Below, piece by piece: positions 54,719-63,833 of a stretch of DNA of 64,000 nucleotides. The position numbers and the translations under genes were made by a program. Origin of the DNA: CBDCLY01 sp965218715 (lineage in GTDB: Bacteria > Bacteroidota > Bacteroidia > Flavobacteriales_E > Vicingaceae). Below the pieces are notes generated by a model that worked only from the letters and a program-made list of their open reading frames with translations, was not told where the DNA came from and did not search any database. The DNA is taken from contig CBDCLY010000027.1 in assembly GCA_965218715.1 (NCBI GenBank), positions 1 to 64,000 on the forward strand, written 5' to 3'. Within the stretch, counting starts at the first letter, position 1, and the number at the start of each line of letters is the position of its first letter.

Positions 54719-56575
54719 ATCGTCCAAAGTGGATTAATAATACAGAAATGTCGGAAGGAGAAACACCACTAATTCTAGATGCTTGTCCTATTGTTCTTGG
54801 TTTGATTTCGCTTAATTTTTCCCTTGCTTCTGCAGATATAGATGTTAAGGCATGAAAGTTAAAATTGTCTTTAATTTTTACATTTTCTAAGCGACTTAAT
54901 TTTTGAGCTGTTTCTTTTTCTCTGTCGATATAACCGCTATATTTTATTTTAATTTCCGCCTGTTCAAGTGCATCCTTTTCAAAATTACTTTCTTTTAGAC
55001 CGTCATTGTGTTCGATAAACGACTCTAGGCTTACCTGGGGTCTCGCAATCAAACTTGAGAGTTTTACCTTTTGTTTAATTGGGCTTGTGTTTACTTCTTT
55101 AAGAAATGGGTTTGCTTCTTCTGGGCTAATGCTAGATTCTTGAAGTTGTTTTATTATTGCCTCAGTATTTTTTGTTTTTTGACTTACCCTTTCCATTTGG
55201 CTATCTGTTATTAAGCCTAAAGAATGTGCAATAGGACTAAGCCTTAAATCGGCATTGTCTTGCCTTAATAAAATTCTATACTCGGCTCTAGAGGTAAACA
55301 TTCTGTATGGCTCTTTAGTTCCTTTGGTAATCAGGTCATCTATGAGCACTCCAATATACGCCTGATCCCGACCTAGAATTAGCTGTTCCTTGTTTTGTGT
55401 TTTTAGGCTTGCATTTAAGCCGGCCATAAATCCTTGTCCACCCGCCTCTTCATAGCCAGTTGTGCCATTGATTTGTCCTGCAAAATACAAGTTCTTTATG
55501 AGTTTTGTTTCAAGACTATGCTTTAACTGTGTAGGTGGGAAATAATCGTATTCTATCGCATAACCTGGTCGAAAAAGTTTAGCTTTTTCAAAACCTTTTA
55601 CTTGCTGAATCGCTTTTACTTGTATGTCTAATGGCAAAGAAGTGGAAAACCCGTTAACATAAATTTCAACAGTATCCCAACCTTCTGGTTCTACAAATAT
55701 TTGATGTCGCTCTTTGTCTGCAAAGCGGTCTATTTTCTCTTCTATTGAAGGGCAATATCTTGGTCCTGTCCCTTCTATGGATCCAGAAAACATCGGACTT
55801 CTATCTAGTCCTGTCTTAAGTATATCATGAACAGTTTGGTTGGTATAGGTGATGTGGCAACTCAATTGTTTTTGTAGAGACTTGGTGTTAGTGAATGAAA
55901 ATTTGCTTGGGTTTTCGTCACCCTTTTGCTCCTCCATTTGACTAAAATCCAAAGATCTTGCATCAACTCTAGGAGGGGTTCCCGTTTTCATTCTACCATG
56001 ATCAAAACCTAAAGAAATTAATTGCTCGGTTATTCCTGTCGAATTCCTTTCCGCAGCTCTACCTCCGCCAAAATTTTGTTGGCCTATGTGTATTAAACCA
56101 TTTAAAAATGTTCCATTTGTTAAGACAACTGCCTTGGCTGAAACCTGAATGCCTAATGCTGTTTTTACACCTACAGCTTTTCCGTTTTTTTTCAATTATT
56201 TCTACAACTGTATCTTGCCAAAAATCAACGCCCTGAGTTTGTTCCAGCATGATTCTCCATTCTTGCGCAAACAACCATCTGTCACTTTGAACTCTTGGGC
56301 TCCACATAGCTGGACCCTTAGATCGGTTTAGCATCCTAAACTGTATTGCCGTTTTGTCGGAGACAATTCCACTGTAACCTCCTAAAGCGTCGATTTCTCT
56401 AACTATTTGGCCTTTTGCTACTCCTCCCATTGCAGGATTGCAAGACATTTGAGCTATCGTCCCCATGTTCATTGTGATCAACAGAACGCCTGCTTCCAGA
56501 CTTTGCTGCAGCTACAGTTGCTTCGCAACCTGCGTGTCCTCCTCCAACAACTATAACATCGTATTCCTTTTCCAT
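54717..56575 (-). CDS. mnmG: tRNA uridine-5-carboxymethylaminomethyl modification enzyme (GidA); frame interrupted twice
   Basis: The natural ATG is at 56575 (KEYDVIVVGGGHAGCEA, FAD-binding GGGHAG). Two single-base insertions break the frame: one in TT at 56494-56495 and one in the eight-T run 56185-56192. Removing both gives VLLITMNMGTIAQMSCNPAMGG and EIIEKNGKAVGVKTALG and exactly 618 residues, the normal size. Family motifs LTNGTFLNGLIHIG, GTGPRYCPSIEEKI and EAGGQGFMAGLNASL are clear. With MnmE it modifies U34 of several tRNAs. It lies in the operon after ybeY and is bracketed by parS-like sites; mnmG is often origin-proximal. Confidence 0.93.
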
Positions 56576-56581
56576 GTCTAA

Positions 56582-56597
56582 TGTTTCACGTGAAACC
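56582..56597. promoter_or_regulatory. parS-like ParB-binding site, copy 1
   Basis: TGTTTCACGTGAAACC matches TGTTTCACGTGAAACA at 15 of 16 positions, with a perfect 14-bp palindrome core GTTTCACGTGAAAC (56583-56596). It lies in the 29-bp gap between ybeY and mnmG. Confidence 0.85.
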
Positions 56598-56604
56598 TTG
56601 CGGT

Positions 56605-57024
56605 TTATGGCTGCAAAGCTAAATAAAAATCCTCTTTAGCCCTCATTGTGCTTAGATCAGATGGACTTTTGTCGGCATAACCCATTAAATGAAGTACACC
56701 ATGAATCATAACCCTATTCAATTCTTCCTCAAATGTTTTGCGGAGTAAGATTGCATTCTCTTTAACTCTTTCAATGCTGATGTATAATTCTCCAGAAATT
56801 GTTTGGTTTTCAGACCAGTCAAATGTGATGATGTCAGTGTAAGTGTCGTGATTTAAATAGTCTATGTTTAGATTCAATAAGAAAGTGTCAGAGCAAAATA
56901 TTATGTTCAGGTCACCACACTTTTTGCCTTCTTCTTGTATGGAGTTTTTAATCCACAAATTTGCAGATTTTGGACTACTCAATTGAAAATCAGTGTCTTC
57001 TGAAAAAAAATTAATTGTTTCCAA
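56605..57024 (-). CDS. ybeY: rRNA maturation endonuclease YbeY
   Basis: 139 residues, UPF0054 family. The zinc motif appears as MIHGVLHLMGYADKSPSDLSTMRAKED; the third metal ligand position reads Asp-Lys rather than the common Asp-His, a form common in Bacteroidota. It processes the 3' end of 16S rRNA and helps ribosome quality control. The start overlaps the RsbW-like gene by 14 bp, and the stop is 29 bp before mnmG, so it is part of the operon. Confidence 0.92.
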   Translation of the reverse strand: METINFFSEDTDFQLSSPKSANLWIKNSIQEEGKKCGDLNIIFCSDTFLLNLNIDYLNHDTYTDIITFDWSENQTISGELYISIERVKENAILLRKTFEEELNRVMIHGVLHLMGYADKSPSDLSTMRAKEDFYLALQP

Positions 57025-57442
57025 CAGAAGATTGGCGATTAAATTTTATTTCAACCATTCGACCCTCCTCTGTAAAATTAACCTCATCTGCTAAGCTATC
57101 CATGATGAAAATTCCTCGACCATCTGGTTTTTCTAAATTATCAGGATGAGTGGGGTCTGGCACATGAAGGAAGTCAAAGCCTGGGCCTTCGTCTTTGATT
57201 TGAAAGATATAGGCATCGTCTGATTGTTCAAAGCTAAAATGAACAGATTTGTTTTCATCAAATTTGTTTCCGTGTCGAATTGCATTGTTAATGGCCTCAG
57301 TTACAGAAACTAAAATGTTTCCGTACAGTTCTTCTGGGATCTTATAAAAAGTGCGAATGTCTTCAATTAGGCGCTCAACCAAAGAGAGACCTTCCATGTT
57401 GGAGGGGATCTGGTGCTTTTGAATTTGTGCGCTTGCCATCAT
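57011..57442 (-). CDS. RsbW-like anti-sigma/serine kinase (HATPase)
   Basis: 143 residues with a GHKL ATPase fold only: N box LVSVTEAINNAIRHGNKFD, G1 box DEGPGFDF and G2-like region PDGRGIFIMDSLADEV. No dimerisation domain is attached. This is the RsbW/SpoIIAB type, which binds sigma factors and phosphorylates STAS antagonists. No STAS gene is in the operon. The start overlaps the DUF4175 stop by four bases. Its regulatory target is unknown; the two SpoIIE phosphatases in the window could belong to the same switch, but this is speculation. Confidence 0.88.
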   Translation of the reverse strand: MMASAQIQKHQIPSNMEGLSLVERLIEDIRTFYKIPEELYGNILVSVTEAINNAIRHGNKFDENKSVHFSFEQSDDAYIFQIKDEGPGFDFLHVPDPTHPDNLEKPDGRGIFIMDSLADEVNFTEEGRMVEIKFNRQSSVGNN

Positions 57443-60400
57443 TGGTTAATCTTGTTAAAGTACTCGCTTACTTTCTTTTTGTAGAAAGGGTTAAAGTTAG
57501 GAGGAATTGTTTGTAAAAATTCAATTTCTCTTTCTTTTCGTTGCTTATACTCTAAAAATAACTTTTGGTTTCCAATACTTTCTCCTTGAAATTCAGTGGC
57601 TTTTCTCTTTTTTTCTTTTTCCCTCTCTCGTTCTGCCTTTTCAACCTCCAGTAATCTGGTTAAAATTTGTTGTTGCCTAAGTATCGTTTGATGACTAATT
57701 TGTTTATTCACCAAGTCGGTTTCGGTTTGTTCCATTAAGTCGCCGATCTTTTTCAGTCCAGACTTTCCGCCTTCATTTCCTTCCTTCATGCCATCTTGCA
57801 TGTTTTGAAGCGCTTCTCTTATTGCAGCTTGTTTCGCTGCCATTTTAACAAGTTGCTTGCTTTGGCCTCCACTTTTCTGGCCTTTTCCCTTTTTTCCACC
57901 CGGCGACTTTCCTTTCTCAAGTGACTTTTTAAGAGCATTCATTTGTTTGTTCAAGGATTGCTGCATTGATTTCATGCTGCTTGAAGATGGCTTACCATTC
58001 CCTGGTTTTTTGCATTTTCCATTCCCAGATTGCATCATTTTCTGCACCGCCTCATCAAGCATTAAAGCTAGATTATTCATTGATGTCATGGCCAATTGCT
58101 GTCGGTTATTGGCCATGGAAGTTTTTCTTTCCTCAAGTTCCCCAATGGCTTTGTCCATGTTGAAATTGATTTTTGATATCTCTCTATTTACTGGAGCTTG
58201 TAATTGCAAAACCCGCTTACTTAATGCAAAAAGAGAATCTTTAACAATTTGTGCATCATCCTTTAACTTTTTTTGAATCTGAGCCAGCTCCACATAGGCG
58301 GGGTCTTCGGTCTTTGTGGATTTTAAATCAAGCATTACCTGCTCTTGGTCGAAAGACAACTGAATAATGTTTTCCAATAATGCTCTTATGTTTTCCAAAT
58401 CTTCCTGTGGAGAAGAGCCTCCCATTTGCATTGACAAACTTTCTAGTTGATCAGACAACTGTTCCATTTTATCTTGAGCTTCCTCTTGGCTTTTCTTAGA
58501 ATTTTTTCTATTCTTTTTCCCCAACTCTTCAGCACTTTTTTTCATGTCTTTTTTTATGGCCTCTTCAAGGGAATTGGTCTCTGGAACCTGAAGGGGTTCT
58601 TCAAGCTCTTTGTTGTCTTTATTGATTTCTTCAATGGTTTTTTCAAGCTCTTCAAAATCTTTAGCAATTTCATCTTGCTCTTTTTTCAGTTCCTCCGCAC
58701 CCTCTTTTTTATCGCTAGTTTTTTCTTGAAGCTCTTTCTGTTTTTCCTTTAGCTCTTCAAGCTGCTCTTTTGCAAAGTCTAGCTTCTGTTCAATCTCTAG
58801 CTGTTTAAACAACTCTAGATTTCTATCCAATTCATTCTCAAGTTCATCATTGTTCAAGTCCATTTTTTCAATCGCTTCTTGAACACCGTCCTTGTTCATC
58901 TCCTTCATAAGCTCTTGCATCTCCTTCAACATCTGCCTGGTCTTTTCGTCCATTACTTGTTCAAATAGCGCTTGAAGCTGCTCTTGCTTCTTCATTAGTG
59001 ACTCATCAAATTGCTGGCTTTCTTTATTCAATTGTAAATTCTTTTCACCAGACTGCTTCAACTCGTCCATTGTTTGCTCTAGAGATTGTTGTTTTTGTAA
59101 TAGTTTTTCTATTTGCTGCTTTTCTTGAAATCCAATGGTTTTTTTGTCAAGCATTTTCTCTTTCAAACGCTCCATTTCGTTTCGAATGTCTCTAGCTAGG
59201 TCAATTCCGTCTTTTAATTTTTCTTTGATGTCATCATTTCTTTCTTCTCCCTCTTCTTTAATGGCCAATTGAGAAGGTGGACTAATGTTTTCTGATATGC
59301 TTTTTCTTGATTTTGAGCCATTCACCCCATCATTGTCCCAAATTTCAAAATAATACACCATGCTTTCGTTTTTCGCCAAGTCGAAAAGTGATTTGTTTAT
59401 TGGAAAAAAGAAAGAGGTTTGACTAGAATTAAGGTTAATGGGAATTAGTTCTTTTTGGTGACCTATTATTTCTTTCTCTTCATTTAGGTGCTGCGCATGA
59501 AAATAGAGTTCCTTGAAACCATGGTCATCTTTCACCATTCCATTCACATAAAGCAGCTTAGGATTCAAAGAGTCCACAACAGATTGAGTTTCTATTTGGG
59601 GCCGCAGATCGGGAATTACTTCAACAGAATAGAAAAGAGTATCAATAAAATTTAATTGTTCGTTTTTTCCTGATAAATCATAATCAAAATTGGAGACTGC
59701 TTTCTTTTTATGAAAAAATAAATCTTTTGACTTTCTGTCCATTTGATAAACAATGTCTTCAATTCTAATTTGAAGATCTTCGGTAGCCTCTGTTTTAACA
59801 AACCAACCAATTAGTGTCCCCTCTGGCACCCTTAAATCTCCTGCCTCGTTCAGAGATTTGTCTTTTAGCTTCAAGTACTTTGGAAAAGTTAAATTTGATT
59901 TAATGTCAAGCACCAATGGTTTTGGAACAACACTAAGCTCATAAGCTCCAGAACGCTCACCTAGCGCCTGGAATGCAAAATTTATGCTTGATTGAACCCG
60001 ACTCACCTGATAACTAAAGTGGCCATTGTCCCCTTTACGCATTAAAAAATCGCTTCCATTAATGTTCACATAAACCTGAGAAGGTGTGATGTCCCCCTCC
60101 AATGACAAATGAATTTTATAGTCTTCATTTTTTATTACACTTAATGACTTGTTTTCTAAGTGGAAGGTAAATAAAGCAGGTTTAGAAAAATTATCTTGAT
60201 ACTGAACAATTCTAGATGTGCTTTCACTTAATATTTCTGGAGAATAAAACAAAAGAGCTAAGAAGAAAATAAGTGGAATGGCAAGATACTTTAGGTATCT
60301 ACTATTGTTGCTTAATACTACCGCTTTTGGAAACGAAATAGGTGAAAGTAGCGCTGACTTTTGTTTTATACTTGCTTCGATTAGCGAAGCCGCTTCAGAT

Positions 60401-60759
60401 GATTGACTGGACTTTAATTGCAATAGATTAAGCAATTTATCATCTACTTCAGGAAAAAATTCACCGATTAATTTTGCCGCTTTTTGATGACTTATTTCTT
60501 TTCCAACCTTAAGCAGAGCAATGAATGGTTTAAAGAGGTAGAAAATAAATATTAAAACAGTCTGTAGGCAGTACAGGTAAAAAAAACTGGCGCGGATTGC
60601 CCCGTTAAAACGACCATAATGTTCAAGAACAACAAATAATAAGTAAGAGGCAAGACTTAAACTTAGAAACAAGATTAAGCCCCTTAACAGCTGACTGAAA
60701 TGGTATTTCCTGATAAAGCGATCTAATGCTTTTATGACGTCTTGGTCTTTACTGGCCAT
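57439..60759 (-). CDS. DUF4175 family protein, large membrane and coiled-coil protein
   Basis: 1106 residues. Two or three TM helices lie within about residues 20-75 and 150-172. A beta-rich extracytoplasmic part follows to about 490. Residues about 500-760 are an unusually long, Glu/Lys/Gln-rich coiled coil (REL/KEQ-type heptads such as MLKEMQELMKEMNKDG), and the end is basic and Gly-rich (GKSPGGKKGKGQKSGG) before a final helical tail. This matches DUF4175, conserved in Bacteroidota; function unknown. First gene of the five-gene operon with RsbW, ybeY, mnmG and a methyltransferase. Confidence 0.85.
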   Translation of the reverse strand: MASKDQDVIKALDRFIRKYHFSQLLRGLILFLSLSLASYLLFVVLEHYGRFNGAIRASFFYLYCLQTVLIFIFYLFKPFIALLKVGKEISHQKAAKLIGEFFPEVDDKLLNLLQLKSSQSSEAASLIEASIKQKSALLSPISFPKAVVLSNNSRYLKYLAIPLIFFLALLFYSPEILSESTSRIVQYQDNFSKPALFTFHLENKSLSVIKNEDYKIHLSLEGDITPSQVYVNINGSDFLMRKGDNGHFSYQVSRVQSSINFAFQALGERSGAYELSVVPKPLVLDIKSNLTFPKYLKLKDKSLNEAGDLRVPEGTLIGWFVKTEATEDLQIRIEDIVYQMDRKSKDLFFHKKKAVSNFDYDLSGKNEQLNFIDTLFYSVEVIPDLRPQIETQSVVDSLNPKLLYVNGMVKDDHGFKELYFHAQHLNEEKEIIGHQKELIPINLNSSQTSFFFPINKSLFDLAKNESMVYYFEIWDNDGVNGSKSRKSISENISPPSQLAIKEEGEERNDDIKEKLKDGIDLARDIRNEMERLKEKMLDKKTIGFQEKQQIEKLLQKQQSLEQTMDELKQSGEKNLQLNKESQQFDESLMKKQEQLQALFEQVMDEKTRQMLKEMQELMKEMNKDGVQEAIEKMDLNNDELENELDRNLELFKQLEIEQKLDFAKEQLEELKEKQKELQEKTSDKKEGAEELKKEQDEIAKDFEELEKTIEEINKDNKELEEPLQVPETNSLEEAIKKDMKKSAEELGKKNRKNSKKSQEEAQDKMEQLSDQLESLSMQMGGSSPQEDLENIRALLENIIQLSFDQEQVMLDLKSTKTEDPAYVELAQIQKKLKDDAQIVKDSLFALSKRVLQLQAPVNREISKINFNMDKAIGELEERKTSMANNRQQLAMTSMNNLALMLDEAVQKMMQSGNGKCKKPGNGKPSSSSMKSMQQSLNKQMNALKKSLEKGKSPGGKKGKGQKSGGQSKQLVKMAAKQAAIREALQNMQDGMKEGNEGGKSGLKKIGDLMEQTETDLVNKQISHQTILRQQQILTRLLEVEKAEREREKEKKRKATEFQGESIGNQKLFLEYKQRKEREIEFLQTIPPNFNPFYKKKVSEYFNKINQ

Positions 60760-60796
60760 ATTAGAGTGAAAATAGGAGCAAAAAATTAAGCATAAA

Positions 60797-61690
60797 TTAA
60801 GAAACGAACCTTAATAAATAGCCCAATGGAAGTTGCTGTTGGCTTCGCGACATAATGCCAAGTTTAACAAGTTCCTTTTGTTTTGGTTTTCCAATGTCCT
60901 TTAATAGGGGAGCTATTGATGTGTCGCTAATATGAGGGGAATAGGTGTTTAAAATAAGCCATGAATTATTTGGCTTTAACAATTGAATAGCATCGCTCAA
61001 GAGGCCAGAAAGGTGATCTTCAATTTTCCAAACCTTAGCACTCAAGCCTCTCCCAAAGCTTGGTGGGTCCATTATTATTCCATCAAACTTAAGCCCCCTT
61101 CTCAGGCACTTCTTAACATAATCCCTAGCGTCTTCTTGGATCCATTTGATGTTGGTGATTTGGTTTTCTTCAGCACATGACTTCCCCCAGGTCAAAACTT
61201 GTTTTACTGAATCAATACTCGTTACGTCGGCACCAAATTTTGACGCCACTATACTTGCTATCCCAGTATAAGAAAACAAGTTAAGTACACTTGGCTTCGG
61301 CTCAGCGTTCTGCTTTAGCATTTGACTAATGAAGTGCCAATTTTCTGCTTGTTCTGGAAAAATTCCAACATGCTTAAAGTGGGTCAGCTCAAGATTTAAT
61401 TTTAAAGTTTGCCCATTGCATGTAAAATCCATACTCCAATTTTCTGGTGCTTTGTTCTTTGCATGCCAAACGCCTTTTTTGCCTTTTTCTTCATAAAAAT
61501 ACCAATGCGCCTTTTCCCAAATAGAATTGCCAAGACTAGGTGAGTTTTTGGCATTTCCTTCAGGCCGGTTTAAAATCACTGATCCAAAACGTTCTAGCTT
61601 ACGATTTTTTCCAAAGTCAATTAACTCATAGTCCAAGCCAGAGGTGTTGCTTAATATGGGAGTTTTTGTATTCAAAGTCAAGATTATCAA
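60797..61690 (-). CDS. SAM-dependent rRNA-type methyltransferase (RlmI/K-like)
   Basis: 297 residues. SAM-binding region VLNLFSYTGIASIVASKFGADVTSIDSVKQVL and the catalytic-type IMDPPSFGRG motif identify it as the class I methyltransferase family of YccW/RlmI and RlmK enzymes. Unlike RlmI it lacks an N-terminal PUA domain and begins with a short beta-rich part (DYELIDFGKNRKLERFGSVILNRPEG). No ATG is near the start; TTG at 61690 (or in-frame TTGs within the first six codons) is used, so a +1 error upstream cannot be excluded. It is monocistronic, divergent from gltX by about 90 bp. Confidence 0.85.
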   Translation of the reverse strand: MIILTLNTKTPILSNTSGLDYELIDFGKNRKLERFGSVILNRPEGNAKNSPSLGNSIWEKAHWYFYEEKGKKGVWHAKNKAPENWSMDFTCNGQTLKLNLELTHFKHVGIFPEQAENWHFISQMLKQNAEPKPSVLNLFSYTGIASIVASKFGADVTSIDSVKQVLTWGKSCAEENQITNIKWIQEDARDYVKKCLRRGLKFDGIIMDPPSFGRGLSAKVWKIEDHLSGLLSDAIQLLKPNNSWLILNTYSPHISDTSIAPLLKDIGKPKQKELVKLGIMSRSQQQLPLGYLLRFVS

Positions 61691-61752
61691 GCAAACTTAT
61701 TCATTCAGCTTGATTTATTCGCGTGCTAGAATACTAATTTGGCTTAAAGGGC

Positions 61753-61760
61753 TAACTTTG
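61753..61760 (+). promoter_or_regulatory. Candidate -7 element of gltX
   Basis: TAACTTTG, an exact TAnnTTTG match, 20 bp before the gltX ATG. No clear -33 element is seen. Confidence 0.4.
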
Positions 61761-61779
61761 CGCTCCTTAATTAAATAGC

Positions 61780-63324
61780 ATGGAAAGAAAAGTAAGAGTT
61801 CGATTTGCACCAAGTCCAACTGGACCATTGCACATGGGCGGAGTTAGAACAGCACTGTACAATTATTTATTTGCGAAAAAACACGGAGGAGATTTTTTAC
61901 TTCGAATTGAAGACACGGATCAAACGAGATTTGTTGAAGGGGCTGAAAGTTACATTGCTGAAGCACTCAAATGGTGTGGAATCAACCCAAATGAAGGGCA
62001 AGGAATAGGGGGAGAGTTTGGGCCATACAAACAATCAGAAAGAAAAGAGCAAGACCTTTATAGAAAGTATGCTGAACAGCTTTTAAAAGACGGGAAAGCC
62101 TATTATGCATTTGACACTAGCGAGGAGCTAGATCAAATGAGAGAAAACTTGAAAAAGGCTGGAGTAGCAGCACCACAATACAATGCGATCACTCGTGAAA
62201 ACATGAAAAACTCGCTATCTCTTTCTGCAGAAGAGGTGCAAAGTAGACTAGATAAAGGCGAACCTTATGTCATTCGTGTTAAAATTCCACGAAATGAAGA
62301 AATAAAGTTTCAAGACATTATAAGGGGTTGGGTTTTAGTTCACTCTTCCAACTTAGACGATAAAGTTTTGTACAAGTCAGACGGAATGCCAACCTATCAT
62401 CTTGCCAATATTGTAGATGATCACCTTATGAATATTAGTCATGTTATTCGAGGAGAAGAGTGGCTTCCATCTGCCCCACTTCACATTTATTTATACCAAG
62501 CTTTTGGATGGGAGGAAACCATGCCAATGTTTGCCCACCTTCCCTTATTGTTGAAGCCTGACGGAAATGGAAAACTAAGCAAAAGAGATGGTGACCGACT
62601 TGGGTTTCCAGTGTTTCCTTTAAAATGGAAAGATCCAAAAAGCAATGAAATCTCCTCGGGCTACAGAGAGAAAGGCTACTTTCCTGAAGCATTCATCAAT
62701 ATTTTGGCCTTGCTTGGCTGGAACCCTGGAACCAACCAAGAGCACTTTAACATGGACGAATTAATAGAAGCCTTTAGTTTGGAAAGAGTTGGAAAGGCTG
62801 GAGCAAAATATGATCCGGAAAAAGCGAAATGGTTCAACCAGCAATACCTTAGATCATGCAAGAATGAGGTCTTAGCAGATTTAATTTTAGAGGACAACAA
62901 AACACCTGATTTTGTAAAAAATGCTGACAGGGATTACCTAATAGAAGCAATTGACTTAATGAAGGAGCGCGCTACATTTGTTAATGACATTCTTACAGAT
63001 GGGCAATACCTTTTTATTGCGCCAATAGACTTTGATGAAAAAACTGTTCGAAAAAAATGGAAGGATAATAGCAGAGAGCTAATGCAGGATTGGTCTGATG
63101 AGCTTCAAAATATTGAAAGCTTTGATTCAGAAACGATAGAACAGACCTTCAAGTCTTTTCTAGAAAGTAAAGGATTGGGAATAGGAGCGGCATTGCCACT
63201 TTTTCGCTTGTTGTTAACAGGGAAAGGAATGGGCCCATCCATGTTTCAAATTGCATCATTGTTAGGAAAAGGAGTTTGCTTAGAAAGAATGAAAGTTGGA
63301 ATTTCTAAATTAAGTCATGCATAA
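61780..63324 (+). CDS. gltX: Glutamyl-tRNA synthetase
   Basis: 514 residues, class I synthetase. The HIGH-type motif is in RFAPSPTGPLHMGGVRTALYNY, the KMSKS-type motif is KLSKRDGDRLGFPVFP, and DFLLRIEDTDQTRF is the usual substrate-binding region. A zinc-binding insert is not evident. It charges tRNA-Glu (and, with GatCAB, tRNA-Gln, in keeping with the gatA gene in this window). The stop overlaps the folB start by 8 bp. Confidence 0.97.
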   Translation: MERKVRVRFAPSPTGPLHMGGVRTALYNYLFAKKHGGDFLLRIEDTDQTRFVEGAESYIAEALKWCGINPNEGQGIGGEFGPYKQSERKEQDLYRKYAEQLLKDGKAYYAFDTSEELDQMRENLKKAGVAAPQYNAITRENMKNSLSLSAEEVQSRLDKGEPYVIRVKIPRNEEIKFQDIIRGWVLVHSSNLDDKVLYKSDGMPTYHLANIVDDHLMNISHVIRGEEWLPSAPLHIYLYQAFGWEETMPMFAHLPLLLKPDGNGKLSKRDGDRLGFPVFPLKWKDPKSNEISSGYREKGYFPEAFINILALLGWNPGTNQEHFNMDELIEAFSLERVGKAGAKYDPEKAKWFNQQYLRSCKNEVLADLILEDNKTPDFVKNADRDYLIEAIDLMKERATFVNDILTDGQYLFIAPIDFDEKTVRKKWKDNSRELMQDWSDELQNIESFDSETIEQTFKSFLESKGLGIGAALPLFRLLLTGKGMGPSMFQIASLLGKGVCLERMKVGISKLSHA

Positions 63325-63667
63325 AGTATTTGTAAAAGGGGCAAAGTTTTATGCTCACCATGGATACTTTGAAGAGGAGCGAAAAATTGGCTCTTGGTTT
63401 GAGGTTAACATAGAGGTTAGTTGTGACTTTGACCATGCGATGGAAAATGACGACCTAAATGGAACGCTCAACTATGCTTCATTATTAAACATCATTGAAA
63501 TAGAAATGAAAACGCCAAGCTTGCTGTTAGAATCATTAGGAAAGAGAATATTAGATTCCATTCGAAAAGAGCACAAGGAACTGTCTAAAGTAAAGTTGGA
63601 AATTCACAAATTGAATCCCCCTTTACCAGGACTTGTAGATCGTGTGGGGATAATCATAGAAGAATAA
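63317..63667 (+). CDS. folB: Dihydroneopterin aldolase
   Basis: 116 residues, the T-fold family size. MHKVFVKGAKFYAHHGYFEEERKIGSWFEVNIEV shows the conserved substrate-binding HGxxxEE pattern, and the C-terminal LEIHKLNPPLPGLVDRVGIIIEE is typical. It catalyses the aldolase step of folate synthesis. It overlaps gltX and lies 50 bp before tRNA-Cys; the partial amidotransferase gene beyond it may also serve folate. Confidence 0.93.
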   Translation: MHKVFVKGAKFYAHHGYFEEERKIGSWFEVNIEVSCDFDHAMENDDLNGTLNYASLLNIIEIEMKTPSLLLESLGKRILDSIRKEHKELSKVKLEIHKLNPPLPGLVDRVGIIIEE

Positions 63668-63676
63668 AAAGATGGC

Positions 63677-63706
63677 TTGTTTGCTGAGTCGAAATGAGTA
63701 ATTTTG
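63677..63706 (+). promoter_or_regulatory. Candidate promoter of tRNA-Cys
   Basis: TTG at 63677-63679 and TAATTTTG at 63699-63706 are 19 bases apart, a consensus Bacteroidota promoter. The -7 element ends 12 bp before the tRNA. Confidence 0.6.
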
Positions 63707-63718
63707 ACCATCTTATAA

Positions 63719-63789
63719 GGTCGCGTGGCCGAGTGGCTAGGCAGTGGTCTGCAAAACCATCCACAGCGGTTCGAATCCGCTCGCGACCT
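63719..63789 (+). tRNA. tRNA-Cys (anticodon GCA)
   Basis: 71 nt. Acceptor GGTCGCG pairs with CGCGACC; anticodon stem GTGGT/ACCAT encloses CTGCAAA, anticodon GCA; T-arm AGCGG-TTCGAAT-CCGCT. Discriminator T, as usual for tRNA-Cys. CCA is not encoded. Confidence 0.95.
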
Positions 63790-63800
63790 CAAAATCAATA

Positions 63801-63827
63801 AAACCCATCCTAGGATGGGTTTTTTAT
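63801..63827 (+). terminator. Rho-independent terminator after tRNA-Cys
   Basis: AAACCCATCC (63801-63810) pairs with GGATGGGTTT (63813-63822) as a near-complete palindrome with a tiny loop, followed by a T run. It lies 11 bp after the tRNA. Confidence 0.85.
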
Positions 63828-63833
63828 TATCGC

